Of a DNA stretch of 64,000 nt, positions 46,701 to 58,192 are shown piece after piece. A model generated the notes under the pieces. It saw only the letters and a program-made list of their open reading frames with translations. It did no database searches and was not told the DNA's origin. Position 1 is the stretch's first letter. Each line of letters starts with the position of its first letter. Made by a program: the position numbers and the translations under genes. The stretch comes from Castor canadensis (lineage: Eukaryota > Chordata > Mammalia > Rodentia > Castoridae): NCBI RefSeq assembly GCF_047511655.1, contig NC_133387.1:25228353-25292352 (forward strand), in the 5' to 3' direction.

Positions 46701-46706
46701 TTAAGA

Positions 46707-46900
46707 TTTCTCTCTCTCCTTCCTTCCTTCCTTCCTTCCTTCCTTCCTTCCTTCCTTCCTTCCTTCCTTCCTTCCTTCCTTCCTTCCTTCCTTCCTTCCT
46801 TCCTTCCTTCCTTCCTTCCCTTCCTCCCTCCCTCCCTCCCTCCCTTCCTTCCTCCCTCTCTCCCTTCTTCCCTTCCTCCTTCCTCCCTCCTTCCCTTTTT
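46707..46900. repeat. 194-bp uninterrupted pyrimidine tract, (CTTC)n core
   Basis: From TTTCTCTCTCTCC through about 25 CTTC units into CCCTCC/CTTCC variants, with no purine until G at 46901. The six-frame reading as Pro-Ser-Phe-Leu repeats is an artefact. Confidence 0.97.
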
Positions 46901-46904
46901 GGAA

Positions 46905-47245
46905 TTTTGCTAGGCACTGGAGCCATGCCCCCCGCCTTTTTTGCTTTTAGTTTTACTTTTCAGGTAGGCTCTCAGCGATCTGTTCTCAAAGACTTGGATC
47001 CTCCTACTTCAGCCTCCCAGGAGGTATATCGAATTATAGGCATGGCCCACCACCCCCAGCTTGTTTTTTGAGATGGGGGTAACTTTTGTGCCCTTGCTGG
47101 ACTCAAATCTCCACCTCTCAAGTAGCTGGAACTACAGACACGCACCATCATGCCAATCCAAAAATACTGGGGTACTGGGGTTTGAACACAGGACCTCAGA
47201 CTTGCTAGGCAGGCTCTCTACCACTTGAGCCATCTGCCAGCTCCA
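46905..47245 (-). mobile_element. Cluster of inverted B1-like and ID-like SINE pieces
   Basis: 46905-47065 B1-like (CTACTTCAGCCTCCCAGGAG), 47070-47155 B1-like (CTCAAGTAGCTGGAACTACA), 47165-47245 right arm (GGGGTTTGAACACAGGACCT). Confidence 0.7.
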
Positions 47246-47559
47246 ATATTTTTAATGAAGAAAAGTTGCAAGTTGTTTAATTGTAGATAAATAAATGTAT
47301 AAATTCAGATATGACTATTTACCCTTTAAATTTTAGAATCTTGTAGTTTTAACAAATATAGCAATATTGGTTAATTGAATCAGAATTTTGACTTCCTCCT
47401 CTCCCTCTGCTGTCTGTCTAGGAATACCTGGATTGGTCTTTAATGAGTGAAATGACTGCTTTGTTGTCTTTATTTCTCCTCTGTATCTCCTCCCCACTTG
47501 TTGCCCTAATACAAAACAGAAATAAGTATATGTATTATTTGTATCTCCTGAGTATGTCA

Positions 47560-47765
47560 CTACTTTTTTTCTAGGAACCCAGGGCCTCCTGTGCTAGGCA
47601 AGCACTCTGTCACTGAGTCATACCCTCCCGACTCTGTTGGGTTTTTGTTTTGTTTTGTTTGCTTGTTTGTTTTGTTGTTATTGTTTTGGTGCTGGGGGTT
47701 GAACTCAGGTCCTTGAGCAAGTTAGGCAAGTGTTATACCACTGAACTACATCCCCAGCCCTTCTG
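47560..47765 (-). mobile_element. Two inverted ID SINEs (47565-47635, 47685-47765)
   Basis: The second, GGGGGTTGAACTCAGGTCCT to CTACATCCCCAGCCC, is close to the ID consensus. An (GTTT)n-rich stretch lies between them. Confidence 0.75.
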
Positions 47766-47794
47766 TTGCATATTTTAAAAATGTGAACTGTGGA

Positions 47795-48085
47795 TGGAGG
47801 TGGGCATGGTGGCACACTCCTGTAATCCTTGCACTGGGGAGGTTCATGCATGAGTTTGAGGTCAGCCTGCATATTGAGAGGAGACAAATTAAATAAATAA
47901 AAGTGTAGCTGGCTCAATTGTTTTATCTTCCTTCCTTCCTTCCTATCTTTCTTTGTTTCTTTTTTTTTTTTTTTAAGAGATGGGGTATCATCATGTAGCC
48001 CAAACTGGTCTGGAACTTTCCATCCTCCTGCTTCAGCCTCCCAAGTGCTGGGATTACAGGAGTGTGTCATCATGCCAGGCTTACT
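47795..48085. mobile_element. Inverted pair of B1-like SINEs (47795-47900 +, 47960-48085 -)
   Basis: GGTGGGCATGGTGGCACACT in one direction. GAGATGGGGTATCATCATGT, GCTTCAGCCTCCCAAGTGCT and GGGATTACAGGAGTGTG in the other. Confidence 0.75.
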
Positions 48086-48094
48086 TCTTCCTTT

Positions 48095-48300
48095 AAAACA
48101 AAATGATAATCTTTATTGGAGGTAAATTGTGATTAATAGAAAAATATTCTATGTTGACAGAAAATATATCTGGAACAGCAGTCAGGAAGAGCCTTCTTTT
48201 ATTGGCAAATGGCCCCGCCACACAGTTCGAAGGACCACAAGACCTAGGCGTCTGCACCCAGCCCTCTCCCTTTAGGGTCTTCGAATTTCAACAAGAGTCA
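48095..48300 (-). other. Unidentified minus-strand sequence with two AATAAA signals
   Basis: On the minus strand TTTGCCAATAAAAGAAGGCT and CTCCAATAAAGATTATC give two poly(A)-signal-like hexamers 70 nt apart in otherwise single-copy-looking sequence. It could be the 3' end of a transcript or a retrocopy. I recognised no protein. Confidence 0.25.
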
Positions 48301-48309
48301 GCAGGGGCA

Positions 48310-48420
48310 TGACAATGACTGCCTGTAAACCCATTCCTTGGAAGGCTGAGCCAGGAGAATCTCAGATTTGAGGCCAGCCTGGGCTCATAGTGAGACTTTG
48401 TCTCAAAAAAAAAAAAGGAT
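48310..48420 (+). mobile_element. B1-like SINE
   Basis: GGGGCATGACAATGACTGCC to TGAGACTTTGTCTC, followed by an A12 tail. Confidence 0.7.
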
Positions 48421-49089
48421 CTTGGAAGGATGTTCACTGCTGAGTTTTCCAGGCAAGAGAGAGTTTGTGACCTTCCCAACCAATGAAGCCTGAAGAAGAG
48501 CCTTTGGAAAATAAAGCTGTTGCCTCAGAGTTCAACAATCAGATTCTGCGGCTCTTAGCTGTAGCCAGGGGGACAGGGTGACCCCTAACTTGCACAGGTT
48601 GCAAGTTGTAAGGACTCAGGTGTAGAGGTGCAGTTGAGTATCGAAATGGTCAGATTGTCGTTTGGACATCTTCTCATGAATGGGTTTTAAAAAACACTTT
48701 TATAGTACCAAAAACGTGGTGGCCTGAGGGTACAGGACGAGTACAGCTTAGAGGCAGGAATGTGTCATGTCTACCAACCAACCCCTTGGGAGGCAGCCTC
48801 AGATTCCATGAGACACCTACAAAGAGCCATGATGGAAGGGGGTGGTGGGGTGCAACAGGAGCCTGGGGCAATCTAGGACTGCGATGGAAATATTAATTGT
48901 TTTGAATGTATAAATATAACACTTACCAGTAGCTACAGGTGTCGAAAGAAAGCGTCAGGAAGAAAACCAACTCAGAAGGTCTATGGCAATAACGTAACAG
49001 TGGAAGACTTGTAGGTGAGGCCAGACTCTTCTCTGCTATGTGTTTTGGTGTGTGGTTTTGTTGGTGGTGGGTTTTTTGTTTGTTTGTTT

Positions 49090-49312
49090 GTTTTCTGTAC
49101 TGGGGTTTGAACTCAGGGCTTCATACTTGCTAGGCAGGCACTCTACCACTTGAGCCACTCCACCTGCTCTTTTTTTTGTGTTGGGTGTTTTCAACATAGA
49201 GTCTCACAAACTGTTTGCCCAGGCTGGCCTCTAACCACAATCTTCCAGATATCTGCCTCCCAATAGCTAGGATTACAGGTGTGAGCCACCAGTGCCCACT
49301 CATTGCTGATAT
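49090..49312 (-). mobile_element. Full inverted dimeric SINE
   Basis: (GTTT)n head, GGGGTTTGAACTCAGGGCTT, GAGCCACTCCACCTGC, then the inverted left arm ending GTGAGCCACCAGTGCCCAC. Confidence 0.85.
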
Positions 49313-52300
49313 TTTAATCAAAGGCTAAATTCTTCCTTTTTCTTGGACAAGGGGAAAAACAGTCACCAATTATAATTTAAGTCTTGAAAGACAAAAGTTG
49401 TTTATAAGTTACAAAATGAAGGCACATGGTAAACTCTTAAAAGGGAAGAGGGTGGCAAGGGGTGGTGTGTAAAAGAGTGCTGCCCTTAAGCTTGCATCTG
49501 GCTCTGCTGCATTTTAGTTACGCTACTCATCCCCTGGTCTCTAAAAGGGAGATGACATTTCTGGGCTCACAGCACTGGGGGGAGGCTCCAGGAGTAGATG
49601 GGCTATGCAGGGGCCCTGCCCCATTGGGGTCCAGTCTTCCTTAAATGAGATTCTGAGCCAAGAACTACTCTGGGCCAGAGACACACATGGGGAGGAAGGA
49701 AGGGCAATGAACAGAACTCTGGCTCTTCCAAGTACGATGGGTCCCCCAGCCTCCCGGAACTATCTTGTGGGTACAAGGACAGCAAAAGGGAAGTGAGGCT
49801 CTGCCTGGCCCCATGAAATCAATCTCAGTTCCCCTTGGGGGAGCAGGGACTCTTGAGGCACAAGGAGACTTGGCCGCCTAGAGGCCATGAGTTCAGGTAT
49901 CTCCCTCCCAACAGTAAGATGACCCCTGCCCCCCACTTCCTGTGGCTGGGGCAACACATCCCAGAATGAGTATGTGGTAAGAGGCACCCCACCTGCTTGA
50001 GTAGAAGCCAGAATGTGTGAGTAGGATCAGGGAGGGACTGGGAAGCCATGCCACCAGAGGGAACTGAGAGAAACCCACTAAGAATGACAGGGAAGGACAG
50101 AAGACCAGGGACTCCTGCCACTTCTAGGCCAGCCTCCTTCAGTGCAGGCCTGGGAGATGTCAGCTGTCTTTGCTCCAGCACCTCCCTTCCAGGAAACCCA
50201 CTTGGGCTTCCCCAGGCCTGGCTGTCTCTCAGACATCCCAAGTTTCTGAGAATTTGTCGGCTGGATGTCAAGCTCTGAGTCCAACATGGTAGACTCTGCC
50301 GCTCAAGAATTGTGAAACCTCAGGCAAAAATACTTTCCTGCAACCCCTTCTGTAAAGTGAGATTGGTTATATCCATGTCACAGATGGGGAGAAGGGGACA
50401 CAACTATTTTACTATTTTGTCCAAAACCCTCTGCCCTCCTGGAGCTTCCAATCTACAGGCTGAGATGATAAATCCAATAAATTGGGTGAGGCCTCCTGAA
50501 TCACCACATAGGCTGTGGCTTTGCTCGAGGTGGGAGTCGCTGGAGGGTCAGAGCAGAGCTGTTCACATAGCCCCTCTGTTTCTGTGTCAAGTGTACCCTG
50601 CAGTTCCTGGTCGCTTTATTTCGATTAGTATCCAGACACCACAGCTGGGGCTTCCTCTCTGGTTCTTACTAACTACTGCCTCCCTGGAGCTTTCTGCCGT
50701 GTGACCTAGAAGTCCCTGGCTCAGCCCGCGCTGTCAGATGGACCTCTCCAGACCTTGGGAACCCACCTCTGCCAACTCACCCCTCTGGGATGGAGGAAGC
50801 TGTCCAGATACCCTCGCCCATCCCAGGCTCTCTCTGTTGCTCTTTAGCTCCAGTGAGAATGAGTGCTGCTTCCTTTTTCCATTGCTGGTCCCTGATGTCG
50901 TTGTCATGGACTGTTCTGTCTTTAACCCCTTCCCTGTGCTTCGAACCCATAGCTCAAGAGGCCCTGGGACCCTCAGGAACTCCAAAATGCCAGAGTTGCT
51001 CATCTCCTGTGCCTGCCTCCCTGTCTCTTTTAAACGCTCACGTGCTGGGGTTTCATTATTGCCTGCACTTCTCTAAGCAGCTGTGGGCAGATGTCTCACC
51101 AACCTCTGGGATTCCGCCTAGCTTGGCCCCTGGGTGTGCATTAGCTTAGCACCATCCTTGTTCTTGGCAGACTCCCTCCCAGACACTGCACCCAGACACT
51201 GGCCTCTCTCAGCTGCTGCTTAACTCAGCACTGTCTCAAACCACTTCCCTCCCCACTCCTGGGCTCTGCCATGGAAGAGTGCCCAGGGGGTCCCTCCTAC
51301 CTGCCTGGAGGACTTGCCTCCTGAGTAGCTAGGATTACAGGCATAGACACCTGCGTCACCTGGGGAGGACTTGCTATAGTGCCTCAGGCACCTGGGAGAG
51401 GAGGGAAAGGAAGAGAAGGAAGTCTTGATTTGAACCTCAGCCTTCTGGGACTCCTGCCCAGAATGGCTGGGCTCTGGCTCCTCAGGAGCCAGCTGAGAAC
51501 CTGTGGTGTGTCCTCTTTGTCTCGAGAGCCTGGGTGAAGCTCAGAGTTTTCAAGTGTCCCCACCAGGGAGAGATGTCCCATCCAAGTACACAGTGGAGAC
51601 ACAGGGAGCCCCAGGCTCTCCAGTCCTTAGGAGCCAGACCCATCCCTTGGTTCTGCAACTCAGAACCAAGGCTAGGGATCTTCCTAGGCAGGACGCTTGT
51701 CCCCTGAGGTAGTCTCTGAAATGAGAAAGTAGGAGAGACTCAATTCTGGCCAGGACAGCAGGATTGGCCCAAGGCCATGGGACTCTCCTCAGCCCACATT
51801 TAGGCCTCAGGGTGTGGAGATGACAGGGGCTCCCTGGATGGGGGAAGGGGAAGGGATGATTGAGACTCCTAAGGAGGCACCCTCTGGCCTGTGGTTGCTG
51901 AGGTGTGAGGTCACAGGAGGCAAGTAAGGTGAGCAATACCCCTCCCATGTCACGATGGGAGGGGAGTGTCCCAGCTGTCCCTCTGGCCTCCTGAGAAGTG
52001 GGCTGTGTGAGGGACTGTAGGTTGTGCATTTCAGTGTGTGGTAGGGGGAGGGAAGAGAGCTTTTGGGGCCAGTGACGAGGCAGAGATGTGGGGCAGGTGT
52101 TTGTCTTTGTCAACTGGTCAGTGTTGTGACCCTGGGGGTATCAGGTCTTGGGACCCTTGGGTGGGGTCCCCCCTCCCAGCTAGTCTCCTGTTTTTGTAGC
52201 CTGAGATACTGGGGGCAAAGAGTAAAGTAAACAGAGACCTGGGACTAAAGGCCCCTGGGGAGACCCCTGGGACAGGGGCCTCTCCTCTCTTGGATCCTCC

Positions 52301-53620
52301 CAGGGAAGAGGAATTGGCCATACCTTGGGATTAGGTTCTCAGCAGGTTGGTGTCCTGGAATCTTGGTGCGTTTTGCTCCTCTGCAAGACAGGAGCCAGCT
52401 GGGACCTTGATGTGGCTCCAGACCCCCATACAGGGAAGACAGGGACTGAGGGTGCTAGAGGGCATGTGGCCCATTTAGGCTAGTCTGCCAGCCTGGGCTC
52501 CCCTTTTCTCAGACTACCTTCTCCCCCTCTCTCCTGGAGCAGCATTCCCAAGGCCACAGGGACACTGAGGTTGCTCTGACAGCTTGTCTGGGGACCACTG
52601 GTGAGGGATGGAGGTGGGGCGGAGGTGGGGGGAGTGTGGGAAGATACTCAGGAAAGAGCCGTGGGAATTCTCACGGCCCTTTCATTCTGAGGAGGCTGTG
52701 CAGGAGCCACTCATAGGAGTTCCAGGAAAGACAGGGCATGGAGACAGAAAGCTTAGGGACACTCCATCCCCCTGGGACTGGGCCAACCAGAGAGCAAGTG
52801 CAATCAGTCTCTGTGGGTCTGAGGTTCGGGGGTCAGGGAAACTACAGTAGGCAGGTGGGGCCTCTTGTAGACAGCAGCCCACTCCAAGCCATGGAGGAGC
52901 AGAGTGTCCCCGAAGGGGACTGTTAATGAGTTTTGAAGCCAATGAAACTATGAATGACGTTTTATCACGTTGGAGTCAGATGGATAAAATGTAACACTAA
53001 TGAAGCCTCATTAGTGAGTCCTCATCAGTAAATTCATGATACACTGTCAGCAGCAGAGACGCACTGCTCAGTGGTGAGGACCAGCCTAGCCCAGTGCCTG
53101 GCACACAGTACAAGTGACTGGAAAGAACACAGCAGTGGCTGCTCTGTACACCACATCCTGTGGACTGTTGCGGGGCCACCTCACCATGACTAGCCATTGT
53201 GGCTGTGTCCCTGGGGCAGGAGGAGTCAAGGAAGCATGCAGGTATCCAAGCTGCCCCTGGGACATACCTCCCCAACTCTCACTTTCTCTCCATTCTCTAG
53301 CCGGACACAGCAAGGCGGAGGACAGAAGGAGCAGCTGTAGGCAGCCTCCTTTCCTCTGCTCAGACCCCAGTGTTGCCCGTGTGCCTGGGAATATGTGCTC
53401 CCTTTCCAGTGCCTCAGCCTAGGAGGACACTTTAGGCAAACCTCAAGGACCAGATCAGAGCCAAAGATAGGGGAGGGACTGGCTGCAAAGGGACAGCATG
53501 AAGTGATGGGAGCAGTCCCATGTCTTGACACAGCTTTACCTTTGCCAAAATGCATAGAGCTGTACTGTGAAGAGTGAATTTGATTATACGTAAATCTAAA
53601 ATAAATAGGAATAATTTTTT
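49313..53620. other. Intergenic stretch without recognisable genes; nearly SINE-free
   Basis: 4.3 kb of moderately G+C-rich single-copy-looking sequence. The only SINE trace is a fragment at 51310-51360 (CCTGAGTAGCTAGGATTACA). Short open frames are not supported by any recognised motif. A small palindrome lies at 52995-53016. Possible regulatory DNA upstream of IRF5, but this is inference. Confidence 0.6.
52995..53016. repeat. 9-bp perfect inverted repeat, 4-nt loop
   Basis: CACTAATGA-AGCC-TCATTAGTG. Each arm holds a TAAT core of the homeodomain type. TGACGTTT and TGAGTC lie within 50 nt. Confidence 0.75.
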
Positions 53621-53624
53621 AACT

Positions 53625-54076
53625 ATGTGGGGCCTGGTGGTGCATGCCTGCAATCCCAGCACTTGGGAAGCCGAGATAGGAGGAGCATGAGTTTGAGGCC
53701 AGCTAGGACTATGTAGCAAGACCCTGTCTCAAAAGCAACAAATAAAAAACCCTTAACAATTCTAAATACCAAGAAGGGGCAAGGTTCACATCTGTAATCC
53801 CAGCTACTTGGGAAGCTGAGGTATGGACATCTTGGTTTGAGGCCAGTCCGGGACAGGGGGAGTGAGTTATTGAGACCTTATCTCAAAGAACAAGTTGAGT
53901 GTGGTGTACACGTCTGTAATCCCAGCTATGAGGGAAGCATAGATAGCAGCATTGAGGTCTGGGGCCAGCTTAGGCAAAAGCGTGAGACCCCATCTGATAA
54001 ATATCTAAAGCAAAAAGGGGTAGAGGCATGGCTGAAGTGGTAGAGCACTTGCTTAGCAAGCACAAGGCTACAAAAA

Positions 54077-54107
<31 letters not shown>

Positions 54108-54340
54108 ACAAAAATAAAAAGCCAGGTGCCTGTGGACCACACCTGTAGTCCTAGCATCTTAGGAGGCAGAGATCTGGAGGACTACAGTTCAAAGCCAGCC
54201 TGGGCAAATCGTTTGCAAGACCCTATCTCAAAAATACCAAACACAAAACAGGGCTGGCAGAGCGGCTCAAGTGGTAGAGAGCCTGCCTAGCAAGTGTGAG
54301 ACCCTGAGTTCAAACCCCAGTACCACCTTTAAAAAAAAAG
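53625..54340 (+). mobile_element. Array of four plus-strand SINEs
   Basis: 53625-53745 B1-like (ending CAAGACCCTGTCTC), 53770-53890 left arm, 53890-54075 dimer with a truncated right arm, then an (AAAT)n run at 54072-54110, and a full dimer at 54120-54340. The elements are separated only by their A-rich tails. Confidence 0.85.
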
Positions 54341-56394
54341 TTTTAGAAAAGCTTAACTAATATATTGGGCTTGCATTTTCTGTCTCACAGAAAGCGAAAG
54401 ATAATATGTGATAAATATGTCTTAAAGGACTCTTTTAGTAAGTCTAAAATAAAACTAGGCAATTTTAAAAAGAAAAGAGAAAGAAAACAAACAGGTCCAA
54501 GAAGTATTCTTCACAAAGGAGGGAGGTGGTGCCCTGCCCCCACCCTGGCTCCTTTGGTCCCACATTCATGTGGGCAGCTCTGACTGACAGGCAGGGCACA
54601 GGTGGTCTTGACCAGAGGAGAGTTTAGTCAAGGAGTATCTGCAGTAGTGTGGAAAGGGTTACAGGGCTGCTGTGGAAGTTCCAGGCACCCAGGGCCTAGA
54701 ATCAGCAGGGACTCAGCTCCACCCTCAGAAGGGCCTCCCTCAAGGAGCTGTGGCACAAGGTCAGGGTCAGAAGGAAGAAATCCCCCATGAGGTCCATTCT
54801 CCTGCCTTCCCGTGAACCAGATCCAATGAAATCCAGAACCTGGAAGTCAAGGGAAGCCAGTCATGTCAGTCCAGGAGATCACAGACTTCGGGGTAACAGT
54901 GAGCAGAAAAATGCAGAGGATGGAGTGGGAAGAAGCCAGAGCTACGTGGGGAGCAGACTCTGAGACCCATGGCTACCCCCCGGCTTTTCCCAGGGACAGC
55001 CAAGTGTGCCAGCTCCTCTTCCAGGCTGGGAGTTCCTGAATGAATGAATAAATGATGAATTTGTAAATGGATAAATGACAAGGAAGCAGTGGGGACCTGG
55101 TTCCTACAAGCACTAAAACCTGGTGGGTAGGTTTCCTGGGACTCCCATCCTTCTAGGCCTGTAAGGACTACTTCCTGAGAACCCATTTCTGGAGCCTGAG
55201 CGTGAGAAGAGGTTATGGATTAGATGTGATAGGGGACAGGGGGACTCTCCAGGCACCGGGGAGCCTGCATGGTCCAGCAGGGGCCTTGCTCCTCTTCCCT
55301 CTCCCTGGACACCCATTCAAGGATTGGGCTGCTGAGTCCTGCTTCCTCCATCTGGGCTGCTCAGGGAGCAGGCTGGGCTCTTGGGACTCAGTCAAGCGTT
55401 GGTGCCACCGGGGAGGGGAGGGACAGCTGAGTGGGGAGCAAGGGGCTTGTGACAGCCATGGTGCTCATCGGCAGGGAGCAGCTGAGTGCCTTCACGCACG
55501 CCCCCTGGTGGGAGGAACCGAGCATGACCACGCATGTTTTCAGAGTCCCCAGAGGCAGGGCTGGTGGCACCTGGTGGAAGGGGGACTGTCTCCTCCACCC
55601 TGACAGGGCTGGGCACCTGCCCATCTTTGCACAGGTATTTGTCCTGCATAAATCCCTCGACTGCGAGTCCTGGCCTGCTTGTAAGTCACCCCTCTAGGAG
55701 ATTCAGTCTTTGGAGTCCAAGAGAGGGCCCAGGGATTGGGGTGAGAGGTAGGATGGGAGGCTTCCTCCCCTGGAGGTCCCCCAAGGGTCTGGGACATCAT
55801 ACTCCATGTCTTCCTTGGACCAGAGCTTGGCAGACAGCAACTCCTGGTACTGGATGGTGGATACCAGGAAGGTGACAAGGGGCTGGAGGCTCAAGGATAG
55901 AGCCCTGCTGAACACAGCAGCCCTCCACTTTCAACGGTCCCCCCATTTGATCCCCCACACTGCCCTTCATCCCCTATCTGAATTTTAGGATGCTCAAGGA
56001 AAGGGGGAGCCCTGCCTCACGGCCTTGTTTGTCCCTAGATAGAGGGGAAGGTGAACAGTTCAAGGTGCAGGAGAGGAGGCAGCAGGGTAGTTACCAGGAA
56101 AGCTGTCAGCAGTCATGTACAGATCTCAAGAGTGTTTTCCTGGGCCTGGAAACCCGCCTTGACTCATAAAATCTGGGGTGATCCCCTGGGCTCTGCAGCA
56201 CCCCTTGAGTCCCATCAAAGCTACAGCCTTTATTTTGCTGACTAGAGCTACTCTGTGGCTATCTGAATGCCTCAATCCTCCTCCTTGGGGCCCCTGACCC
56301 AAGGCCATCCTTTCTCAACCAACTTTCCTGTCTATACCCTCGGCCCAAGGCCTTTCCTGTAGACAGATTGCCAGGATGGGACAGGAATGTTAGT
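54341..56394. other. Intergenic stretch with no recognisable gene or repeat
   Basis: Two kilobases of unique sequence, including several GC-richer ORF-like stretches (for example 55202-55603 on plus) with no recognised domain. An (AATG)n-like stretch lies at about 55038-55060. Confidence 0.55.
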
Positions 56395-56590
56395 AGGCTG
56401 GCACACCCCTGTAATCCTAGCTACTCAGGAGTCAGAGATCAGGAGGATTGCAGTTCGAACAGCCCAAGCAAATAGTTTGAGAGACCCTATCGCTAAAAAA
56501 ACTGTCACAAAAAGAGGGCTGGTGGAGTGGTTCAAGTGGAGGCCCTGAGTTCAAACCCCAGTACCACCAAAAAAGAAAAAAAAAAAATCA
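56395..56590 (+). mobile_element. Dimeric SINE
   Basis: AGGCTGGCACACCCCTGTAA to CAAACCCCAGTACCACC with an A-rich tail; the right arm has the shortened AAGTGGAGGCCCTGAG form. Confidence 0.8.
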
Positions 56591-56644
56591 CAAAGTGGTA
56601 AGCTGTCCACAGGCAAACCCCAGGGCAGAACCCCACTAAGAAAA

Positions 56645-57045
56645 CAGCTGTGATGGTTTATACCTTAAATGTCCCCCCAAGCTCATGTTGAATGCTAGGT
56701 CTCCAGCTGATGGTGCTATTTTGAGGTGGTGGAAATTTTAGGGGTGAGGCTTTGTTGAGGACATACCCTTGAAGGGTATATGGGGTTCTTGGCACCCCTC
56801 CACCTTCTTTCTCTCTCTTTCTCTCTCTCTGTGTCTCTCTCTCTTCTCCATCCTCTCAGCTGCCATAAAGTGAGCAGGTTTGCCTCACCAATCACTCCCA
56901 GCCCTGACGCTCTGCCTCATCACAGGCCCAAAGTGATGGGGGCCATGTAACCATGGACTGAAACCACAGACCCAAACAGATCTTTTCCCCTTTCAAGTTG
57001 TTTTTCTCATTCTGTCACAGTGACAGAGAATGACTAACAGAACAC
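56645..57045 (+). mobile_element. Solo LTR resembling rodent MaLR (MT/ORR1-type)
   Basis: TGTGATGGTTTATACCTTAA at the start, AATGTCCCCCCAAGCTCATG, CTGATGGTGCTATTTTGAGG, a CT-rich middle, CATGGACTGAAACCACAGAC, then TGTCACAGTGACAGAGAATG near the end. This follows the order of MaLR LTRs; no internal region is attached. Family assignment is from memory. Confidence 0.65.
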
Positions 57046-57084
57046 CTAAAACAAAGTAACAAGAATATTATTTAAAAAATTTAA

Positions 57085-57206
57085 ATGTAGTGGTAGAGCA
57101 CCTTTCTAGCAAGTCCATGGCCCTGAGTTCAAACTCCAGTACTACAAAAAGAAAAAAGAGAGAGAGGAAGGAAGGAAGGAAGGAAGGAAGGAAGGAAGGA
57201 AGGAAG
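57085..57206 (+). mobile_element. ID-like SINE fragment with (GGAA)n tail
   Basis: TAGTGGTAGAGCACCTTTCT to TTCAAACTCCAGTACTAC, followed by about ten GGAA units at 57167-57206. Confidence 0.8.
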
Positions 57207-57404
57207 TTGTTACACTGGAAATGTTCACTTTATGCAAAGAAAGCAGTAAAGGAAGAATACAGGAACAAAAAAAGACACGAAAGCAAGTAAAAAGAAAGGT
57301 ATAAACCTAACTTTATCAATAATATGGATGGATTAAATAATCAAGTCAAAAATGCAGAGATTGTCAGACTGGGTGAAAAAATATTTATAAAAACAAAACA
57401 AGCT

Positions 57405-57625
57405 GGGAGCCAGTGGCTTACCCTTGTAATCTTAGCTACTTGGGAGACTGAGATCAGGAGGATTGCAGTTTGAAGCCAGCCTAGGAAAATAGTTTGGAAG
57501 ACCCTATCTTAAAAAATTCCAACACACACAAAAAATAGGGTTGGAGGAGCAGTTCAAGTGGTAGAGTGCCTGCCTAGTGTGAGGCCCTGAGTTCAAACCC
57601 CATTACCGCCATAAATAAATAAATA
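57405..57625 (+). mobile_element. Dimeric SINE nested in L1
   Basis: GCTGGGAGCCAGTGGCTTAC to CAAACCCCATTACCGCC, then an (AAAT)n/(CAA)n tail. Confidence 0.8.
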
Positions 57626-58192
57626 AACAACAACAACAAAAAAACCCTTAAAAATAAAATGAACAAAAATTTAAAACATGAAACAAGAGCCAACAATATG
57701 CATTCTATATGGGAAGCAAACTTTAGATACAAAATACAAATAGGTTTAAGTAAATTTATTTAAGTAAAATATAAGTTAAAAAAACCATGCAAACAGCAAC
57801 AATAAGAAAACTGGAAGGACAATATAATGTCAGACAGACAAAATAGATTTTTCAACAAAAACAAAAGGTGCTAAGGATAAAAGGGACATTTTATAATGAC
57901 AAAAGGATAGTCCATCAGGAAAATATGACAATAATAAATATACATACACCTAACAACAGAGTCATATTCCCACACAATATACATGAACTAATTCAACATG
58001 GATCAAAGTTTTATAAGTAAGAATTAATACTATTAAAAGCCTATAGGAGTAAATCTTTCTAACCTTACATTAGGCAATAATTCTTTAAATAAGACATCAA
58101 AAGCACAAACAACAAAGAAAAACAGATAAATTGGACTTCATCAAGATTAGACACTTTTATGCAGCAAAGGACACCATCAAAAAAGTGGAAAG

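Noticed and set aside
46587..46913. Plus-strand open frame with Pro-Ser-Phe-Leu repeats
   Set aside because: It is only the translation of the (CTTC)n microsatellite; the minus-strand Glu-Gly-Arg-Lys frame is the same artefact.
49825..50271. Minus-strand 148-codon frame and neighbours at 49.6-51.2 kb
   Set aside because: No domain, no splice context and no codon pattern distinct from the surroundings; length is unremarkable at this base composition.
53625..54340. Directly repeated array resembling a CRISPR or tandem gene array
   Set aside because: The units are diverged SINEs joined at A-rich tails, with no regular repeat-spacer layout.
55202..55603. Plus-strand 133-codon frame as a possible KCP exon
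   Set aside because: It lacks the cysteine-rich VWC repeat spacing expected of KCP, and no clear signal peptide or matching splice sites were seen.
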